The notes beneath the pieces were generated by a model. The model did not search any database. It was not told the DNA's origin and saw nothing but the letters and a program-made list of their open reading frames with translations. Source: Aggregatimonas sangjinii (lineage in GTDB: Bacteria > Bacteroidota > Bacteroidia > Flavobacteriales > Flavobacteriaceae). Taken from it: 64,000 nt of DNA. Position numbers and translations under genes: made by a program. Below are positions 25,695-34,934 of this stretch, in pieces (positions within the stretch are counted from its first letter, which is position 1; every line of letters starts with the position of its first letter). The DNA lies in NCBI RefSeq assembly GCF_005943945.1, contig NZ_CP040710.1, positions 4,199,501 through 4,263,500 on the forward strand, given 5' to 3'.

Positions 25695-27533
25695 TTAAGG
25701 CCCGCTGTCGATTTTATCGATTTTGTAGTCCGGCAACGCGAAGAGTACCATTCCCTTTATCTCTGCAAATTCTTTGGCCAAATCCATTCGAACACCAATG
25801 GCAAAACGTTCGCTAAAACCTTTATCGGTCATCTCCAAATACTGCCAACTTCCTTTTTTGCTCATATCGTAATCTATTCTGTAAGTTATGTCTACCCGAT
25901 TCCAGGCATAGATATACGCTTCCTTCAAATTACAATTTTCAGAAAGGTAGCACCAAATACCAGCAGTTGCAGCAACTGGGCCGTCATTTTGTGTTCGAAA
26001 AATTTCAGGTGCGATGAACGAGCCTCGTTCAAAGGTGGAAAACGCTTCTAAATCTTTAAACGAGCAGGCAGCTGTTTTTTCTGGAAGGTTTTTTTTCAAG
26101 GGTAAGTCGCTGTACCCAACTTCAATAAAAGGAGCCGTCATATATGTTTTCGGGTCTTTGCTATCAAAAGACTTCGATTTTGCCCAAAGAAAAACACCAA
26201 TCAGAATAAATGCGGAAATCAACGCGCAGGAAACAAGAAATGTTTTTTTCCACTTTGACCCGTCGTCATATTCAACATCTTTCTCATTCTCGACCGAGCG
26301 AGTCGAGAGCAATACAAACATCCAAAACGTCATCGGGAAGACTCCGATATTTCTTGCTAAAATTGATTCTACAAAGAAGCCTGCGCCAAATACAAGGACG
26401 AAGACCCAAAACTGCCCTTCTTTCCTGTTTACTCCCCAGAACAATGAGAAAAGGAAAAGCAGAAGGAACAAAAGACCCAAAATACCAGATTCAACCATAG
26501 TCTGTAAGTACTGGTTGTGTACATTGAGTTCATTTTCGAGCTCAATACGATTTCCGTTTTTTTTATACGCATCAAGCAGTTCAGTTTTGCCATCTCCAAT
26601 ACCTACCCCGAAAACCGGATTCTTCATAATAATATCTATGGCATTCTCCCATGTGGCAAGACGGCTATCGATTTTATCGAGCGGCTTATTCTTTTGAATG
26701 AGGTCGAGGGTCAGCCGCGTTCTAGGATGTTTATAAATAAAAGTCCCGGCGACGATAGCTGCTATCAGTAATGTTAATACATAATACCTAAATTGAATCT
26801 TCTGTTTAAGGACATTCATGCCTGCTAAAAGAAATATAATAAGCATTAGGATAACCAGTATTCTTGATCCGGACGAATACAGTATAAAACAAACCAAGCC
26901 CAAAGAAAGCAACCAGGAAATACGCAAAGTTAGATGGTGCACTCGTACGATTTTATTCAAGAGTAATGGAATACCCATAAGTAGTAGAATACCGATATAA
27001 AGTCGATGTTCGAACCAGACCAACATATTTACCTCATTAAAGCCTTTAACCAGTGTTACGGCCAAATAGTGCCCATCATAAAACAAATAGACTGTATACA
27101 GAAGACTTAGAAGAACTACCGTTAACAGACCGAAAAGAAAAAAAATTGTTACCCTTTTAAAATTAAACTGTCTATGGTCGCCAATCAGTCCTAAAATTGA
27201 AATCAGGAGGAATGGAATCTTCTTCTCTACCTGCTTTAATCCTTGGTATAGGTCTTCTGAATAAAAGAGGGTTACCAAGTTCCATAGCACAAAAAGCAAC
27301 AACAATAGATAAGGTATTTTGCCTTTTTCCATCGTTATGTTTTGGTACTCCTTAAAATAAATTGCCTTAATTAGTAAAGAAGCTATAAAAAAATAGAAGA
27401 CAAAACTGAAGGGTAGGTAGAAAACCGTCACGGCCCACAAATACAGAAGTACATGGGGCAATCGTTGAAGTATATGGTTGCCTTTATGAACGGAGTTCTT
27501 TTTGGCTAAGGCTGATTTCTGTTTAGACTGCAT
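25695..27533 (-). CDS. O-antigen ligase/polymerase family protein with soluble C-terminal extension
   Basis: The 612-residue protein has about 10-12 membrane segments over residues 25-450 and the Wzy_C core with RLATWENAIDIIMKNPVFGV and NVHNQYLQTMVESGILGLL (the HNxxLxxxxExG pattern). After the last membrane segment (about 437-455) there is an extra 155-residue soluble region of unknown fold, ending CALPDYKI-like (FALPDYKIDKIDSGP). Membrane proteins of this class either polymerise repeat units (Wzy) or ligate O-antigen or other glycans. Which role applies cannot be told, as a second family member lies at 30726. Confidence 0.87.
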   Translation of the reverse strand: MQSKQKSALAKKNSVHKGNHILQRLPHVLLYLWAVTVFYLPFSFVFYFFIASLLIKAIYFKEYQNITMEKGKIPYLLLLLFVLWNLVTLFYSEDLYQGLKQVEKKIPFLLISILGLIGDHRQFNFKRVTIFFLFGLLTVVLLSLLYTVYLFYDGHYLAVTLVKGFNEVNMLVWFEHRLYIGILLLMGIPLLLNKIVRVHHLTLRISWLLSLGLVCFILYSSGSRILVILMLIIFLLAGMNVLKQKIQFRYYVLTLLIAAIVAGTFIYKHPRTRLTLDLIQKNKPLDKIDSRLATWENAIDIIMKNPVFGVGIGDGKTELLDAYKKNGNRIELENELNVHNQYLQTMVESGILGLLFLLLFLFSLFWGVNRKEGQFWVFVLVFGAGFFVESILARNIGVFPMTFWMFVLLSTRSVENEKDVEYDDGSKWKKTFLVSCALISAFILIGVFLWAKSKSFDSKDPKTYMTAPFIEVGYSDLPLKKNLPEKTAACSFKDLEAFSTFERGSFIAPEIFRTQNDGPVAATAGIWCYLSENCNLKEAYIYAWNRVDITYRIDYDMSKKGSWQYLEMTDKGFSERFAIGVRMDLAKEFAEIKGMVLFALPDYKIDKIDSGP

Positions 27534-27751
27534 GAAATCTATAAATTTACGATTCTTAAGTAAAACGATGGGCTTTTACACTCAAACAGAATTCTTAAGG
27601 TACACCCGAGTTAACTCATAAACTTTAATCTAATCTTTTTAAACCATAATGTTTTGGCCTGTGCCTTTTTTTTTAGACCTTGGTAATCCCTACATCATAG
27701 TGTTAAAGTAAGAGAGCCTCTTTCTTCGCCAATAAAAATATTGACAATACA

Positions 27752-28615
27752 ATGAATCCTAAAATCAAAGCCGTATTCTTAAAAACTTTTGGTGTAAAAG
27801 GTGTTAATCATCTTAGAAAGATTAAATGGTCCATTTTAAAACCCTTTACAAAAGATGAAGATCTCATTAGGGATTTTTATAAGACCGAGGTCGAAATACC
27901 TGTTTTAGAAAAGTTATTGCCCATATTGATTTCCGATAAAAAACAGGTTCTTATCGATATCGGGGCGAATATTGGTGCTTATTCTTTCTATTTATCAAAA
28001 TTTAGCGAGCCTTTGGGGGCTAGATGTATTGGATTTGAGCCTAGAAAGGACACTTTTTCAAGACTCATTAAAAACGTTACCGCTCCTAATTTTCACGCAG
28101 AGCACTGTGCTTGTTCAAGCGAAAATGGTTTTGCGGATATTTTCCTCCCTCCAAGTCATGGCCAATCGTCACTATTAAAAATGCCGGAATTCGAGGGTAT
28201 TGCCACGGAACGAATTACTACAACAACGCTTGATGACTATTGCCTAAAGAACAAGGTGACAAATCTAGTATTCCTCAAAATCGATGTTGAAGGGTTCGAA
28301 TTCGAAGTGTTCAAAGGAGCAGAAAACACTATTAAGGAAAATATGCCCATCATCATCTGTGAATCCGAAAACAGACACTTAAATGTTCAGGGTAAAACCA
28401 CTCAGAATTTGATAGATAAGGTTTGCGAAATGGGATATTCGGCCTATGTGATATCGAAAAGCGGCAAAGACTTTCTGCCCGTTACACAAATAGTAATACC
28501 CAAAAACAGGGAAACTGCCGATGAATATTACTTTAATTATTGGTTCGTCCCGAACAGCGAAACCAAGGTTTTGCTTCCTGTTATCAATGATATATTGGTA
28601 AAGACCGGGACATAG
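27752..28615 (+). CDS. FkbM family methyltransferase
   Basis: The 287-residue protein is a SAM-dependent methyltransferase: LIDIGANIGAYSFYLSKF (SAM-binding motif I) at about 69-87, IGFEPRKDTFSRL, then TTLDDYCLKNK and VFLKIDVEGFEFEVFKGAEN typical of FkbM. Members O-methylate sugars or other small groups, often in polysaccharide loci. It is the only + strand gene in the polysaccharide region, with 218 bases upstream shared with the divergent O-antigen-ligase-type gene, and its stop is 14 bases from the convergent GT4 stop. Confidence 0.9.
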   Translation: MNPKIKAVFLKTFGVKGVNHLRKIKWSILKPFTKDEDLIRDFYKTEVEIPVLEKLLPILISDKKQVLIDIGANIGAYSFYLSKFSEPLGARCIGFEPRKDTFSRLIKNVTAPNFHAEHCACSSENGFADIFLPPSHGQSSLLKMPEFEGIATERITTTTLDDYCLKNKVTNLVFLKIDVEGFEFEVFKGAENTIKENMPIIICESENRHLNVQGKTTQNLIDKVCEMGYSAYVISKSGKDFLPVTQIVIPKNRETADEYYFNYWFVPNSETKVLLPVINDILVKTGT

Positions 28616-28629
28616 GTTCCCAAATAGTA

Positions 28630-29646
28630 CTAAACTGTACGCTCCAATAAGTCGACGATAGCTGCCCTTCGTCGCTCCACTAAGAATAAATCGGTTAATC
28701 GCTGTCTAGCTTTTCTTTGATATTTCTCATAATCGTGGGGATCGTTAATCAGGTCTACAACAGCTTCGGCAATTGTGCTGGGTGTGGTTTTGTCTAGAAC
28801 CACGGCCGCATCGCCTACTACATTTGGCACCTCACCTGCGTCACTGGTCACTATCGCGCAGCCACAGCTCATCGCTTCGGCAATGGCAACACCGAAACCC
28901 TCGTAAATCGTTGGCTGTAGGTATATTTTACATGAAGAAAGCAACTCGATTTTCTTTGTCTCGGTTATATCGACCAGGACCTCAATATGACTTTCAAGAT
29001 TGGCAGCTTTTATATATTCTTTCAATTCTAGTTCGGCATCTCCACTTCTTCCTGCGATAACTAAGCGTAAGTCATATCCTCTCTCTCTAAGTGTTGCCAG
29101 GGCATCAACGCTTGTGTATACGCATTTTCTCTGCAAATTCGACTTTTCAAGCCAGCTAATGGTAAGTAAGAAATCCGAATTTCTTTCATATACCGGGATA
29201 TAATTTTCAGCATATACCCCATGGGGGATATATTCGATATTTGAGAATTGTAGTTTTTCGTTAAAAATATCGAACTCCCTCTTCGAAACAAAAATATTGG
29301 TCGATGCGCATCTTGCAGAAATCCAGATAAGCATACGCTGCCATGCAGGTCGCATTGAAAAATCATTAGGTGACCCAGGAGCCTCGTAATTGAACGTACC
29401 TGTGATAATAACTCTCTTTCCTAAAAGCCTTCCTAATAGGACCGGGACGAAGGCGTAAGTCCACCACCAAATGAAAATTACATCCGAGCTATACTTTATT
29501 TCCCCCCATTTCGTCGCAATTACCAACTCAGGGTCGATACCCGATAATATATCCAGATCTTGAGCATAAAAAAGATTTTGCCGTAAAGCCTTTTTATTCT
29601 TAATTCTACAGAAAAATGTTATCCTCGGTTTTTTAATTGTCTTCAA
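28630..29646 (-). CDS. Glycosyltransferase (GT4 family)
   Basis: The 338-residue GT-B enzyme has a short N-terminal half with VIFIWWWTYAFVPVLLGRLL and a donor half with FLLTISWLEKSNLQRKCVYT, LRLVIAGRSGDAELELKEYI and the nucleotide-sugar-binding YEGFGVAIAEAMSCGCAIVT. It would add one sugar to the growing lipid-linked repeat unit. The ATG overlaps the stop of the upstream GT4 gene by four bases (ATGA), so the two are coupled. Confidence 0.9.
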   Translation of the reverse strand: MKTIKKPRITFFCRIKNKKALRQNLFYAQDLDILSGIDPELVIATKWGEIKYSSDVIFIWWWTYAFVPVLLGRLLGKRVIITGTFNYEAPGSPNDFSMRPAWQRMLIWISARCASTNIFVSKREFDIFNEKLQFSNIEYIPHGVYAENYIPVYERNSDFLLTISWLEKSNLQRKCVYTSVDALATLRERGYDLRLVIAGRSGDAELELKEYIKAANLESHIEVLVDITETKKIELLSSCKIYLQPTIYEGFGVAIAEAMSCGCAIVTSDAGEVPNVVGDAAVVLDKTTPSTIAEAVVDLINDPHDYEKYQRKARQRLTDLFLVERRRAAIVDLLERTV

Positions 29647-30713
29647 ATGACATCATTTTTTAAGATTTCACCGTAATAGAATTTTCGGATATCGTTATCG
29701 ACGTCCTCCATGCTTCTAATTTCTTTGGCCAAATTTATATTGTTTTGACGCAGTTTTTGTCTAAGCTCTTTATTCTTTAGGAGGTGAGTCAGTTTTTTGC
29801 TGAACTCCGCTATATTGCAATTCTCTACCAGTATGCCATTTACTCCGTCTTGAACCAAATAGGGTATTGCAGAATTATTAAAAGCTATAACGGGGATTCC
29901 GTAGAGCATAGCTTCTTTTATGACCATACCATATCCTTCATGTAAAGAAGGAAAAACAAAAATGGAAGCGTTGGAGAAATATTCAGAAAGCTCCCTTTTC
30001 GATACTCTGCCACGAAAGAATACCCGATCTTCCATATTATTTTCGCTAACTTTTGCGATGAGCATTTTAAAATAGTTGTCATCTTCATTATAGTTTCCTA
30101 TTATATCCAAAGTATAATGCTCGGAGACCTCTTGTAAAGATTTGATTAATAAATCCAGTCCTTTCCTCTTTTCAATACTACCCACGTACAAAAGGTGATC
30201 ATCGTTTAATTCTTCTTTTGGTGCGCTGTGTTCTTTTACAAAACCTATTTCAATAAAAAAAATTCGTTTCTTCGGCAACAAATTACCAGTAATCTCTTTT
30301 ACGTAAGGGCTTGGTACGATCAGAGTGTCGAATTTTCGTAAAAAATTGAGTTCCAAATAGCGATTCAGTTTTTTTTTGAAACCTGTCTGGGCTAAGAAAT
30401 TATAATGGTGATGGATACAGATAGTCTTATTCTTCTTATTTAATAGCTTAATCATATTCATTACGAGGAAGAGCCTCGGGTAAAGTCTGCTATTCGTAAT
30501 AATAACATCCGCCTTACTTAGCGTATTCAATTTCAGGAAATAGAGAATGTTATAAATGGGAGAGAGACGCGTCTTAAACAGCAACATTTCATCTGTTAAA
30601 AAGGAGACATTACCGCCTATCCTTTCTAGGAACTTTATAAGATACTTATTGTACTTCTGGCCTCCCGTGCCCGAATCCTTTTCATTTGGTACTACTACTA
30701 AAATCCTTTTCAT
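29643..30713 (-). CDS. Glycosyltransferase (GT4 family)
   Basis: The 356-residue GT-B enzyme begins MKRILVVVPNEKDSGTGGQK (a glycine-rich acceptor loop) and has a typical GT4 donor half: HLLYVGSIEKRKGLDLLIKS, LDIIGNYNEDDNYFK, VFFRGRVSKREL and SLHEGYGMVIKEAMLYGIPV. It overlaps the next gene by four bases and follows the Wzy-type gene by 12 bases. Donor and acceptor sugars are unknown. Confidence 0.9.
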   Translation of the reverse strand: MKRILVVVPNEKDSGTGGQKYNKYLIKFLERIGGNVSFLTDEMLLFKTRLSPIYNILYFLKLNTLSKADVIITNSRLYPRLFLVMNMIKLLNKKNKTICIHHHYNFLAQTGFKKKLNRYLELNFLRKFDTLIVPSPYVKEITGNLLPKKRIFFIEIGFVKEHSAPKEELNDDHLLYVGSIEKRKGLDLLIKSLQEVSEHYTLDIIGNYNEDDNYFKMLIAKVSENNMEDRVFFRGRVSKRELSEYFSNASIFVFPSLHEGYGMVIKEAMLYGIPVIAFNNSAIPYLVQDGVNGILVENCNIAEFSKKLTHLLKNKELRQKLRQNNINLAKEIRSMEDVDNDIRKFYYGEILKNDVI

Positions 30714-30725
30714 GACATCTCTTTA

Positions 30726-31943
30726 TTATTTAGCAAACCTTCTATAACGTAGAAAAATTACATACGCTATCCAAAAGAATATGTCAATCGTAATCCAGCC
30801 TCTATTGATTATTCCGTTGCTTTCGAAGAAATTTCGAATAACTAGTCCTACGAACAATCCCCAAACTAAAAAATAAAAATTTTTTTCATTTGATGAAGCT
30901 AATTTGATACCACGAAAGTATTTATATCCAATACTCAGGAGTATCAGCAAAAGTACAAAAGCACCAAAAATCCCAATTTCCGCCGCTGTTTCCAAATAAA
31001 CATTATGTGAACTTTGTACAGTAAGTTTCAGAATCTCGTCTTTCTGCCACCGACTTATGGGGTAGGATTCAACATAACCCACGCCTATCTCTCGAAGGTT
31101 TCCGAGACCTACTCCGAAAAATGGATAGTCCATCGCAACATCGGCGCCTACGTCATATAGAATCTGTCTTGCCGAAAGACCTCTCTCCAATCGCAAATTC
31201 AAAATAATTTTATCCTTAAAGAAAAAGAAGCCCGCACCGGCAAATATGAAGCCGATCGTGGCTAGAACGATAATTTTCTTTGTCAACCTAAACCTTAGGT
31301 TGTATACCACAGCGGTTATTGCCAAGGCTAACATACTTGCTCTGGAGCCTGTAATAAAAAGTCCTATCAATAGAACTGCTATAAAGATGATGTACTTTCG
31401 CTTTTTTGCTTCGAGATACAATAGAAAGGCAAATACAAGGGAAACATAAAGAATGAAGCCCGCGCTATTCACATTGGAATAAATTCCTCCTGCTCGAACC
31501 GCCCCTTCAAGTTCACGGATTACGGTACCAAAGAACCGACTGTAAAAAATAGATGCGCTTAATACTAAACCACTTAAAACGATAGCTTTAAGGAATAACA
31601 GATACCTAAAACGAGTAGACATCCAATCATGTAGCGCCGCAATCAATAAAAAAAACACTAGAATACGTGCCGAAAATATTAAGCTGTTCATGGTGTCGTA
31701 GGCGAACAAAGAAGAAATAAAGCAGAGGGTTATGTAAACGAAAATTAATATAGTTTCTATCCTGATTTTGCTTGTAAACTTTTTTTTAGATAGCCAATAC
31801 GTTATTATCAATACTGGCAAGACCAAAGAAATGAACTTTCTAATCGGAGAATCCCAATAGCCAGTTATGGTAACAAGGAAGATGAATACCGGAAAATAGT
31901 AATCTTTGATTTTATGTTTTTGTATAACGCTCATACTACGCAA
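30726..31943 (-). CDS. O-antigen polymerase/ligase family membrane protein (Wzy-like)
   Basis: The 405-residue protein has about 11-12 membrane segments and the Wzy_C core: GGIYSNVNSAGFILY, FITGSRASMLALAIT, then DYPFFGVGLGNLREIGVG and QSSHNVYLETAAEIGIFGAF (HNxxLExxxExG). It is shorter than the relative at 25695 and lacks its C-terminal extension. Tight packing between a flippase gene (8-base overlap) and two glycosyltransferases makes it the better candidate for the repeat-unit polymerase Wzy. Confidence 0.87.
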   Translation of the reverse strand: MRSMSVIQKHKIKDYYFPVFIFLVTITGYWDSPIRKFISLVLPVLIITYWLSKKKFTSKIRIETILIFVYITLCFISSLFAYDTMNSLIFSARILVFFLLIAALHDWMSTRFRYLLFLKAIVLSGLVLSASIFYSRFFGTVIRELEGAVRAGGIYSNVNSAGFILYVSLVFAFLLYLEAKKRKYIIFIAVLLIGLFITGSRASMLALAITAVVYNLRFRLTKKIIVLATIGFIFAGAGFFFFKDKIILNLRLERGLSARQILYDVGADVAMDYPFFGVGLGNLREIGVGYVESYPISRWQKDEILKLTVQSSHNVYLETAAEIGIFGAFVLLLILLSIGYKYFRGIKLASSNEKNFYFLVWGLFVGLVIRNFFESNGIINRGWITIDIFFWIAYVIFLRYRRFAK

Positions 31944-33234
31944 AAAGCCGGTTCCTATTTTTATAAAAAATGCTTCCGATCATAATAACGTTAAAGAAAA
32001 AGCTTATACTAGTTGATAACGCTAAACCCCAGTAATAATCTGCACTAACAAATACAGAACTCAAACAAATTTTTATCCCCACCGCTGCTAAAGTACTTAA
32101 TAACAATATTTTCTCCTGATGAAGTGCAAAACAGAGTTTTGCCAATAATACGTGTAAAAATATAAATGGTAGCCCAAAGGATAATGCTGTCAGATAATTG
32201 CTGGTAATTTCACTGGTACTGCTTGAAAAAGCACCTCTTTCGAACATAAGGGTAATAAGTAATTTACCGAAAAATGAAAAAAGTAATACAAAGGGAATGG
32301 CAATGCCCAAAGAAAATAAAAATCCTTTGTATAACACCTTCTTTAGCTCTAAGAACCTCTTTTCCTGAACATATAATGAAATCCTAGGAAAAAGTATTGT
32401 ACCGGCCGTCAAGCCCAGTATTGTGACCGGGAGGTTATTCAAAATACCGGCGTAATACAAGGAAGAGATGTGACCTTCTGGCAGACTACTAATAAAAGAA
32501 CGATCTATCAAAGTGAAGCTTTGGCCTAACAACTCGATTGCCAATATGATGATATACGCCGATGTAAATACTTTTTCATATTGCATCGAAAATTTGAAGA
32601 AAACCGCTATTTCCTTTCGCTTCAAATCATAGACGTACACTAAAATCTGAAGTACAGATCCAAATAATAAACCAAGGCCGAAGGAATACACGCCGTACTC
32701 CTCATACATGAACAAAACAGAAGTAATGACGCTAAAATGTATTAGTAAGGGAGTAAATGCGGGGAGGGTAAATTCGTTCTTAGCATTATATACCGCTTTG
32801 AAAATATTGAACAATGAGCTAAAAAACGCAAAAATCGAAAAGACGATCGTTAAGTTAATAATGAGCTCTCTGTAATCCTGAAATTCTGTAGGAATGAAAA
32901 AAGTAATGTAAATGTAAAAAAGTAGATTATATAGGGCCAAAATGAAAATCAAGAAAAAAACGTACGGCCAAAAAAACTGTTTTGAGAAGTTCGAGTAAAA
33001 ATTTTGATTGGATTTTTCACTAAGATCCAGTCTTGGAATAATGATATGTGGTATGGCATATAGCAACAGACTCACTATCATATTTGGTACTACAAACACC
33101 GTTAATAGAATATCGAATTCATTGGAAGCACCGAATTTAGAGGCCAGTACCATTTCCCTCATAAAACCAACGCCCTTACTAAGTATTGTCGCCAAAAATA
33201 ATATACCGAAACTCTTTTTCAGGGATTTAGTCAT
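31936..33234 (-). CDS. MurJ/Wzx-type lipid-linked oligosaccharide flippase
   Basis: The 432-residue integral membrane protein has about 12-14 segments. Its N-terminus (LFLATILSKGVGFMREMVLA then SKFGASNEFDILLTVFVVPN) is MurJ/MviN-like, more than classical Wzx-like. A typical MurJ is somewhat longer. In the middle of a polysaccharide locus it most likely flips the completed lipid-linked repeat unit outward. A role in peptidoglycan would be expected only if no other murJ exists in the genome. It overlaps the Wzy-like gene by 8 bases. Confidence 0.85.
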   Translation of the reverse strand: MTKSLKKSFGILFLATILSKGVGFMREMVLASKFGASNEFDILLTVFVVPNMIVSLLLYAIPHIIIPRLDLSEKSNQNFYSNFSKQFFWPYVFFLIFILALYNLLFYIYITFFIPTEFQDYRELIINLTIVFSIFAFFSSLFNIFKAVYNAKNEFTLPAFTPLLIHFSVITSVLFMYEEYGVYSFGLGLLFGSVLQILVYVYDLKRKEIAVFFKFSMQYEKVFTSAYIIILAIELLGQSFTLIDRSFISSLPEGHISSLYYAGILNNLPVTILGLTAGTILFPRISLYVQEKRFLELKKVLYKGFLFSLGIAIPFVLLFSFFGKLLITLMFERGAFSSSTSEITSNYLTALSFGLPFIFLHVLLAKLCFALHQEKILLLSTLAAVGIKICLSSVFVSADYYWGLALSTSISFFFNVIMIGSIFYKNRNRLFA

Positions 33235-33332
33235 TCAGGCAAGGTTAAGCGACTATTTTATTTTTTGTAAAGTATTTTTATGACCACTGCCATATTTAAC
33301 TTGAAGAGAACTCACCATATCTGGCGTTATCG

Positions 33333-33340
33333 CAAAAGTA
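33333..33340 (-). promoter_or_regulatory. Candidate -7 box for the flippase transcription unit
   Basis: On the minus strand the octamer is TACTTTTG, matching TAnnTTTG, about 100 bases before the flippase ATG. A -33 TTG at the usual spacing is not apparent. It is the only full -7 match found in the gap. Confidence 0.33.
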
Positions 33341-33609
33341 CGATAATTATAAACCCTGTAAAGCTGAACCCTGACTTTGAATTCACTTTCCTAAATATTT
33401 CGGATTACGCAACCATTAAAGAAGTTGAATTCTAAGGTCTTTTCTGTTTTAAAGGTTCAATTTAAGTGCTATTCTTAAAGGTTGCTTTAAACCAAAATTC
33501 ATTCGGCCAGCTCAATTTTCGCAAATAGAATAATAGCCTTGTGCGAATTTTTTCAATTTGAGGAGGCGACCACAGGCAAGAATCCCTAAATATTCTTTAA
33601 TAGAATTAT

Positions 33610-33637
33610 AAAAAATACGCATTATGTTGATGATGCG
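33610..33637 (-). terminator. Possible rho-independent terminator after wecC
   Basis: On the minus strand a cgcat stem pairs with atgcg across a 10-base loop and is followed by TATTTTTT. The stem is only 5 bp. Its position 83 bases after the wecC stop suits a terminator. Confidence 0.35.
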
Positions 33638-33719
33638 GTTTCATCAGCGAGAAAAGTACTTTCATGTACGGTGGGGTGTCACCCAAACAAAGAACATTGT
33701 CGTCTGGATTCAAAATGCA

Positions 33720-34934
33720 TTAACTCATGACGCCACAAAAATCTAAAACAACGACCTGATCACTAAGGTCTAATTTCTTAAATTCGTCATGGGCCACCAA
33801 AAAGGCCAAAATATCCGCTTTTTTGGCCGCTTCTTTATAATTCGTGAGTTTAAAGACTTTATGGTCGGCTATATTTGGCTCTACAATGTAATAGTCCTCA
33901 TCATTGGCGTTTTGTAAAACCTTTTGGGCGATATATTTTGCAGGAGATTCACGTAAATCATCAATATTCGGTTTAAACGCCAAACCCATTAATGCAATAC
34001 TGGGTTTTCTACCATGTTTTAGTTCAAACTCCAGTTTGGATGTTTTTATTTTCTCTGCGCACCAGAACGATTTGTAGTTGTTGATTTCACGGGCCGTACC
34101 GATTATTTTAGATTCCATCGGATAATCCGCCACTATAAAATAGGGGTCTACCGCTATACAATGACCACCCACTCCACAACCAGGTTGCAAAATATTAACC
34201 CTTGGATGTTTGTTCGCCAATGCGATCAACTCCCATACATTGATTTCGGCCTTGTCACATATTAAAGAAAGTTCATTTGCAAACGCAATTTGAACGTCCC
34301 TTGATGAGTTTTCTACCAATTTACACATTTCGGCGGTGCGCGCATTCGTTTTGTGCAATTCTCCCTTAATGAATTGAGCGTAAAAAGCTGTTGCCTTAGT
34401 TGTTGATTTTTCATCTACACCTCCGATAACCCTGTCGTTATTGACCAATTCATACATGACATTGCCTGGAAGCACTCTCTCTGGACAATAGGCAATGTGT
34501 AGCTTCCCTTTTAATTCGGGCCTGCCCTCATAGATCAAATGCATCATGCGCTCTGTAGTACCAATAGGCGAGGTAGACTCGATAATGTATAGGTCGCCTT
34601 CCTTTAACAATGGAAGTATGGCCTCTGTAGCTGCTTTTACAAAGGACGTGTCCGGTTCGTTTTTATCTTTAAAAGGAGTGGGAACGACTATAATATAGGT
34701 GTTCGCTTTTTCTGGAGTCGTCGCCGCTTTTAAATAACCTTCCTTGACCGAAGTTGCTACCGCTTCATCCAATTCAGGTTCAATAATATGTATTTTACCT
34801 GCATTGATGGTTTCAACGACTTGCGGATTGATATCAACCCCGTGCACCCTTACTTTGTTCTGTGCAATCAACGCCGCTGTGGGCAGACCAATATAACCGA
34901 GGCCCATCATTACAACTTCTGGTGTAGTGCTCAT
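33720..34934 (-). CDS. wecC: UDP-N-acetyl-D-mannosamine dehydrogenase
   Basis: The 404-residue protein is set to start at the ATG at 34934 (MSTTPEVVMMGLGYIGLPTA), which overlaps the wecB stop as ATGA. It belongs to the UDP-glucose/GDP-mannose dehydrogenase family: an N-terminal Rossmann domain, VPTPFKDKNEPDTSFV, IESTSPIGTTERM, YCPERVLPGN, and the catalytic cysteine region LQPGCGVGGHCIAVDPYF. It oxidises UDP-ManNAc to UDP-ManNAcA in two steps with NAD. Together with wecB it provides a uronic-acid-type sugar for the polysaccharide, which would make the polymer acidic. Confidence 0.93.
   Translation of the reverse strand: MSTTPEVVMMGLGYIGLPTAALIAQNKVRVHGVDINPQVVETINAGKIHIIEPELDEAVATSVKEGYLKAATTPEKANTYIIVVPTPFKDKNEPDTSFVKAATEAILPLLKEGDLYIIESTSPIGTTERMMHLIYEGRPELKGKLHIAYCPERVLPGNVMYELVNNDRVIGGVDEKSTTKATAFYAQFIKGELHKTNARTAEMCKLVENSSRDVQIAFANELSLICDKAEINVWELIALANKHPRVNILQPGCGVGGHCIAVDPYFIVADYPMESKIIGTAREINNYKSFWCAEKIKTSKLEFELKHGRKPSIALMGLAFKPNIDDLRESPAKYIAQKVLQNANDEDYYIVEPNIADHKVFKLTNYKEAAKKADILAFLVAHDEFKKLDLSDQVVVLDFCGVMS

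Larger units (their letters stand above)
33235..33719. other. 485-base intergenic region between wecC and the flippase gene
   Basis: No open reading frame of substance was found on either strand. The region is AT-rich, with small inverted repeats (gtac and gggtg arms near 33650-33690), a possible minus-strand terminator for wecC at 33610-33637 and a possible minus-strand -7 box at 33333-33340 for the flippase unit. It therefore probably divides the polysaccharide genes into two transcription units. Confidence 0.55.

Noticed and set aside
26014-26697. 227-codon + strand frame opposite the O-antigen-ligase-type gene
   Set aside because: It is the antisense shadow of a clear membrane protein with Wzy_C motifs. 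Its sequence is Ser/Lys-rich with no family match.
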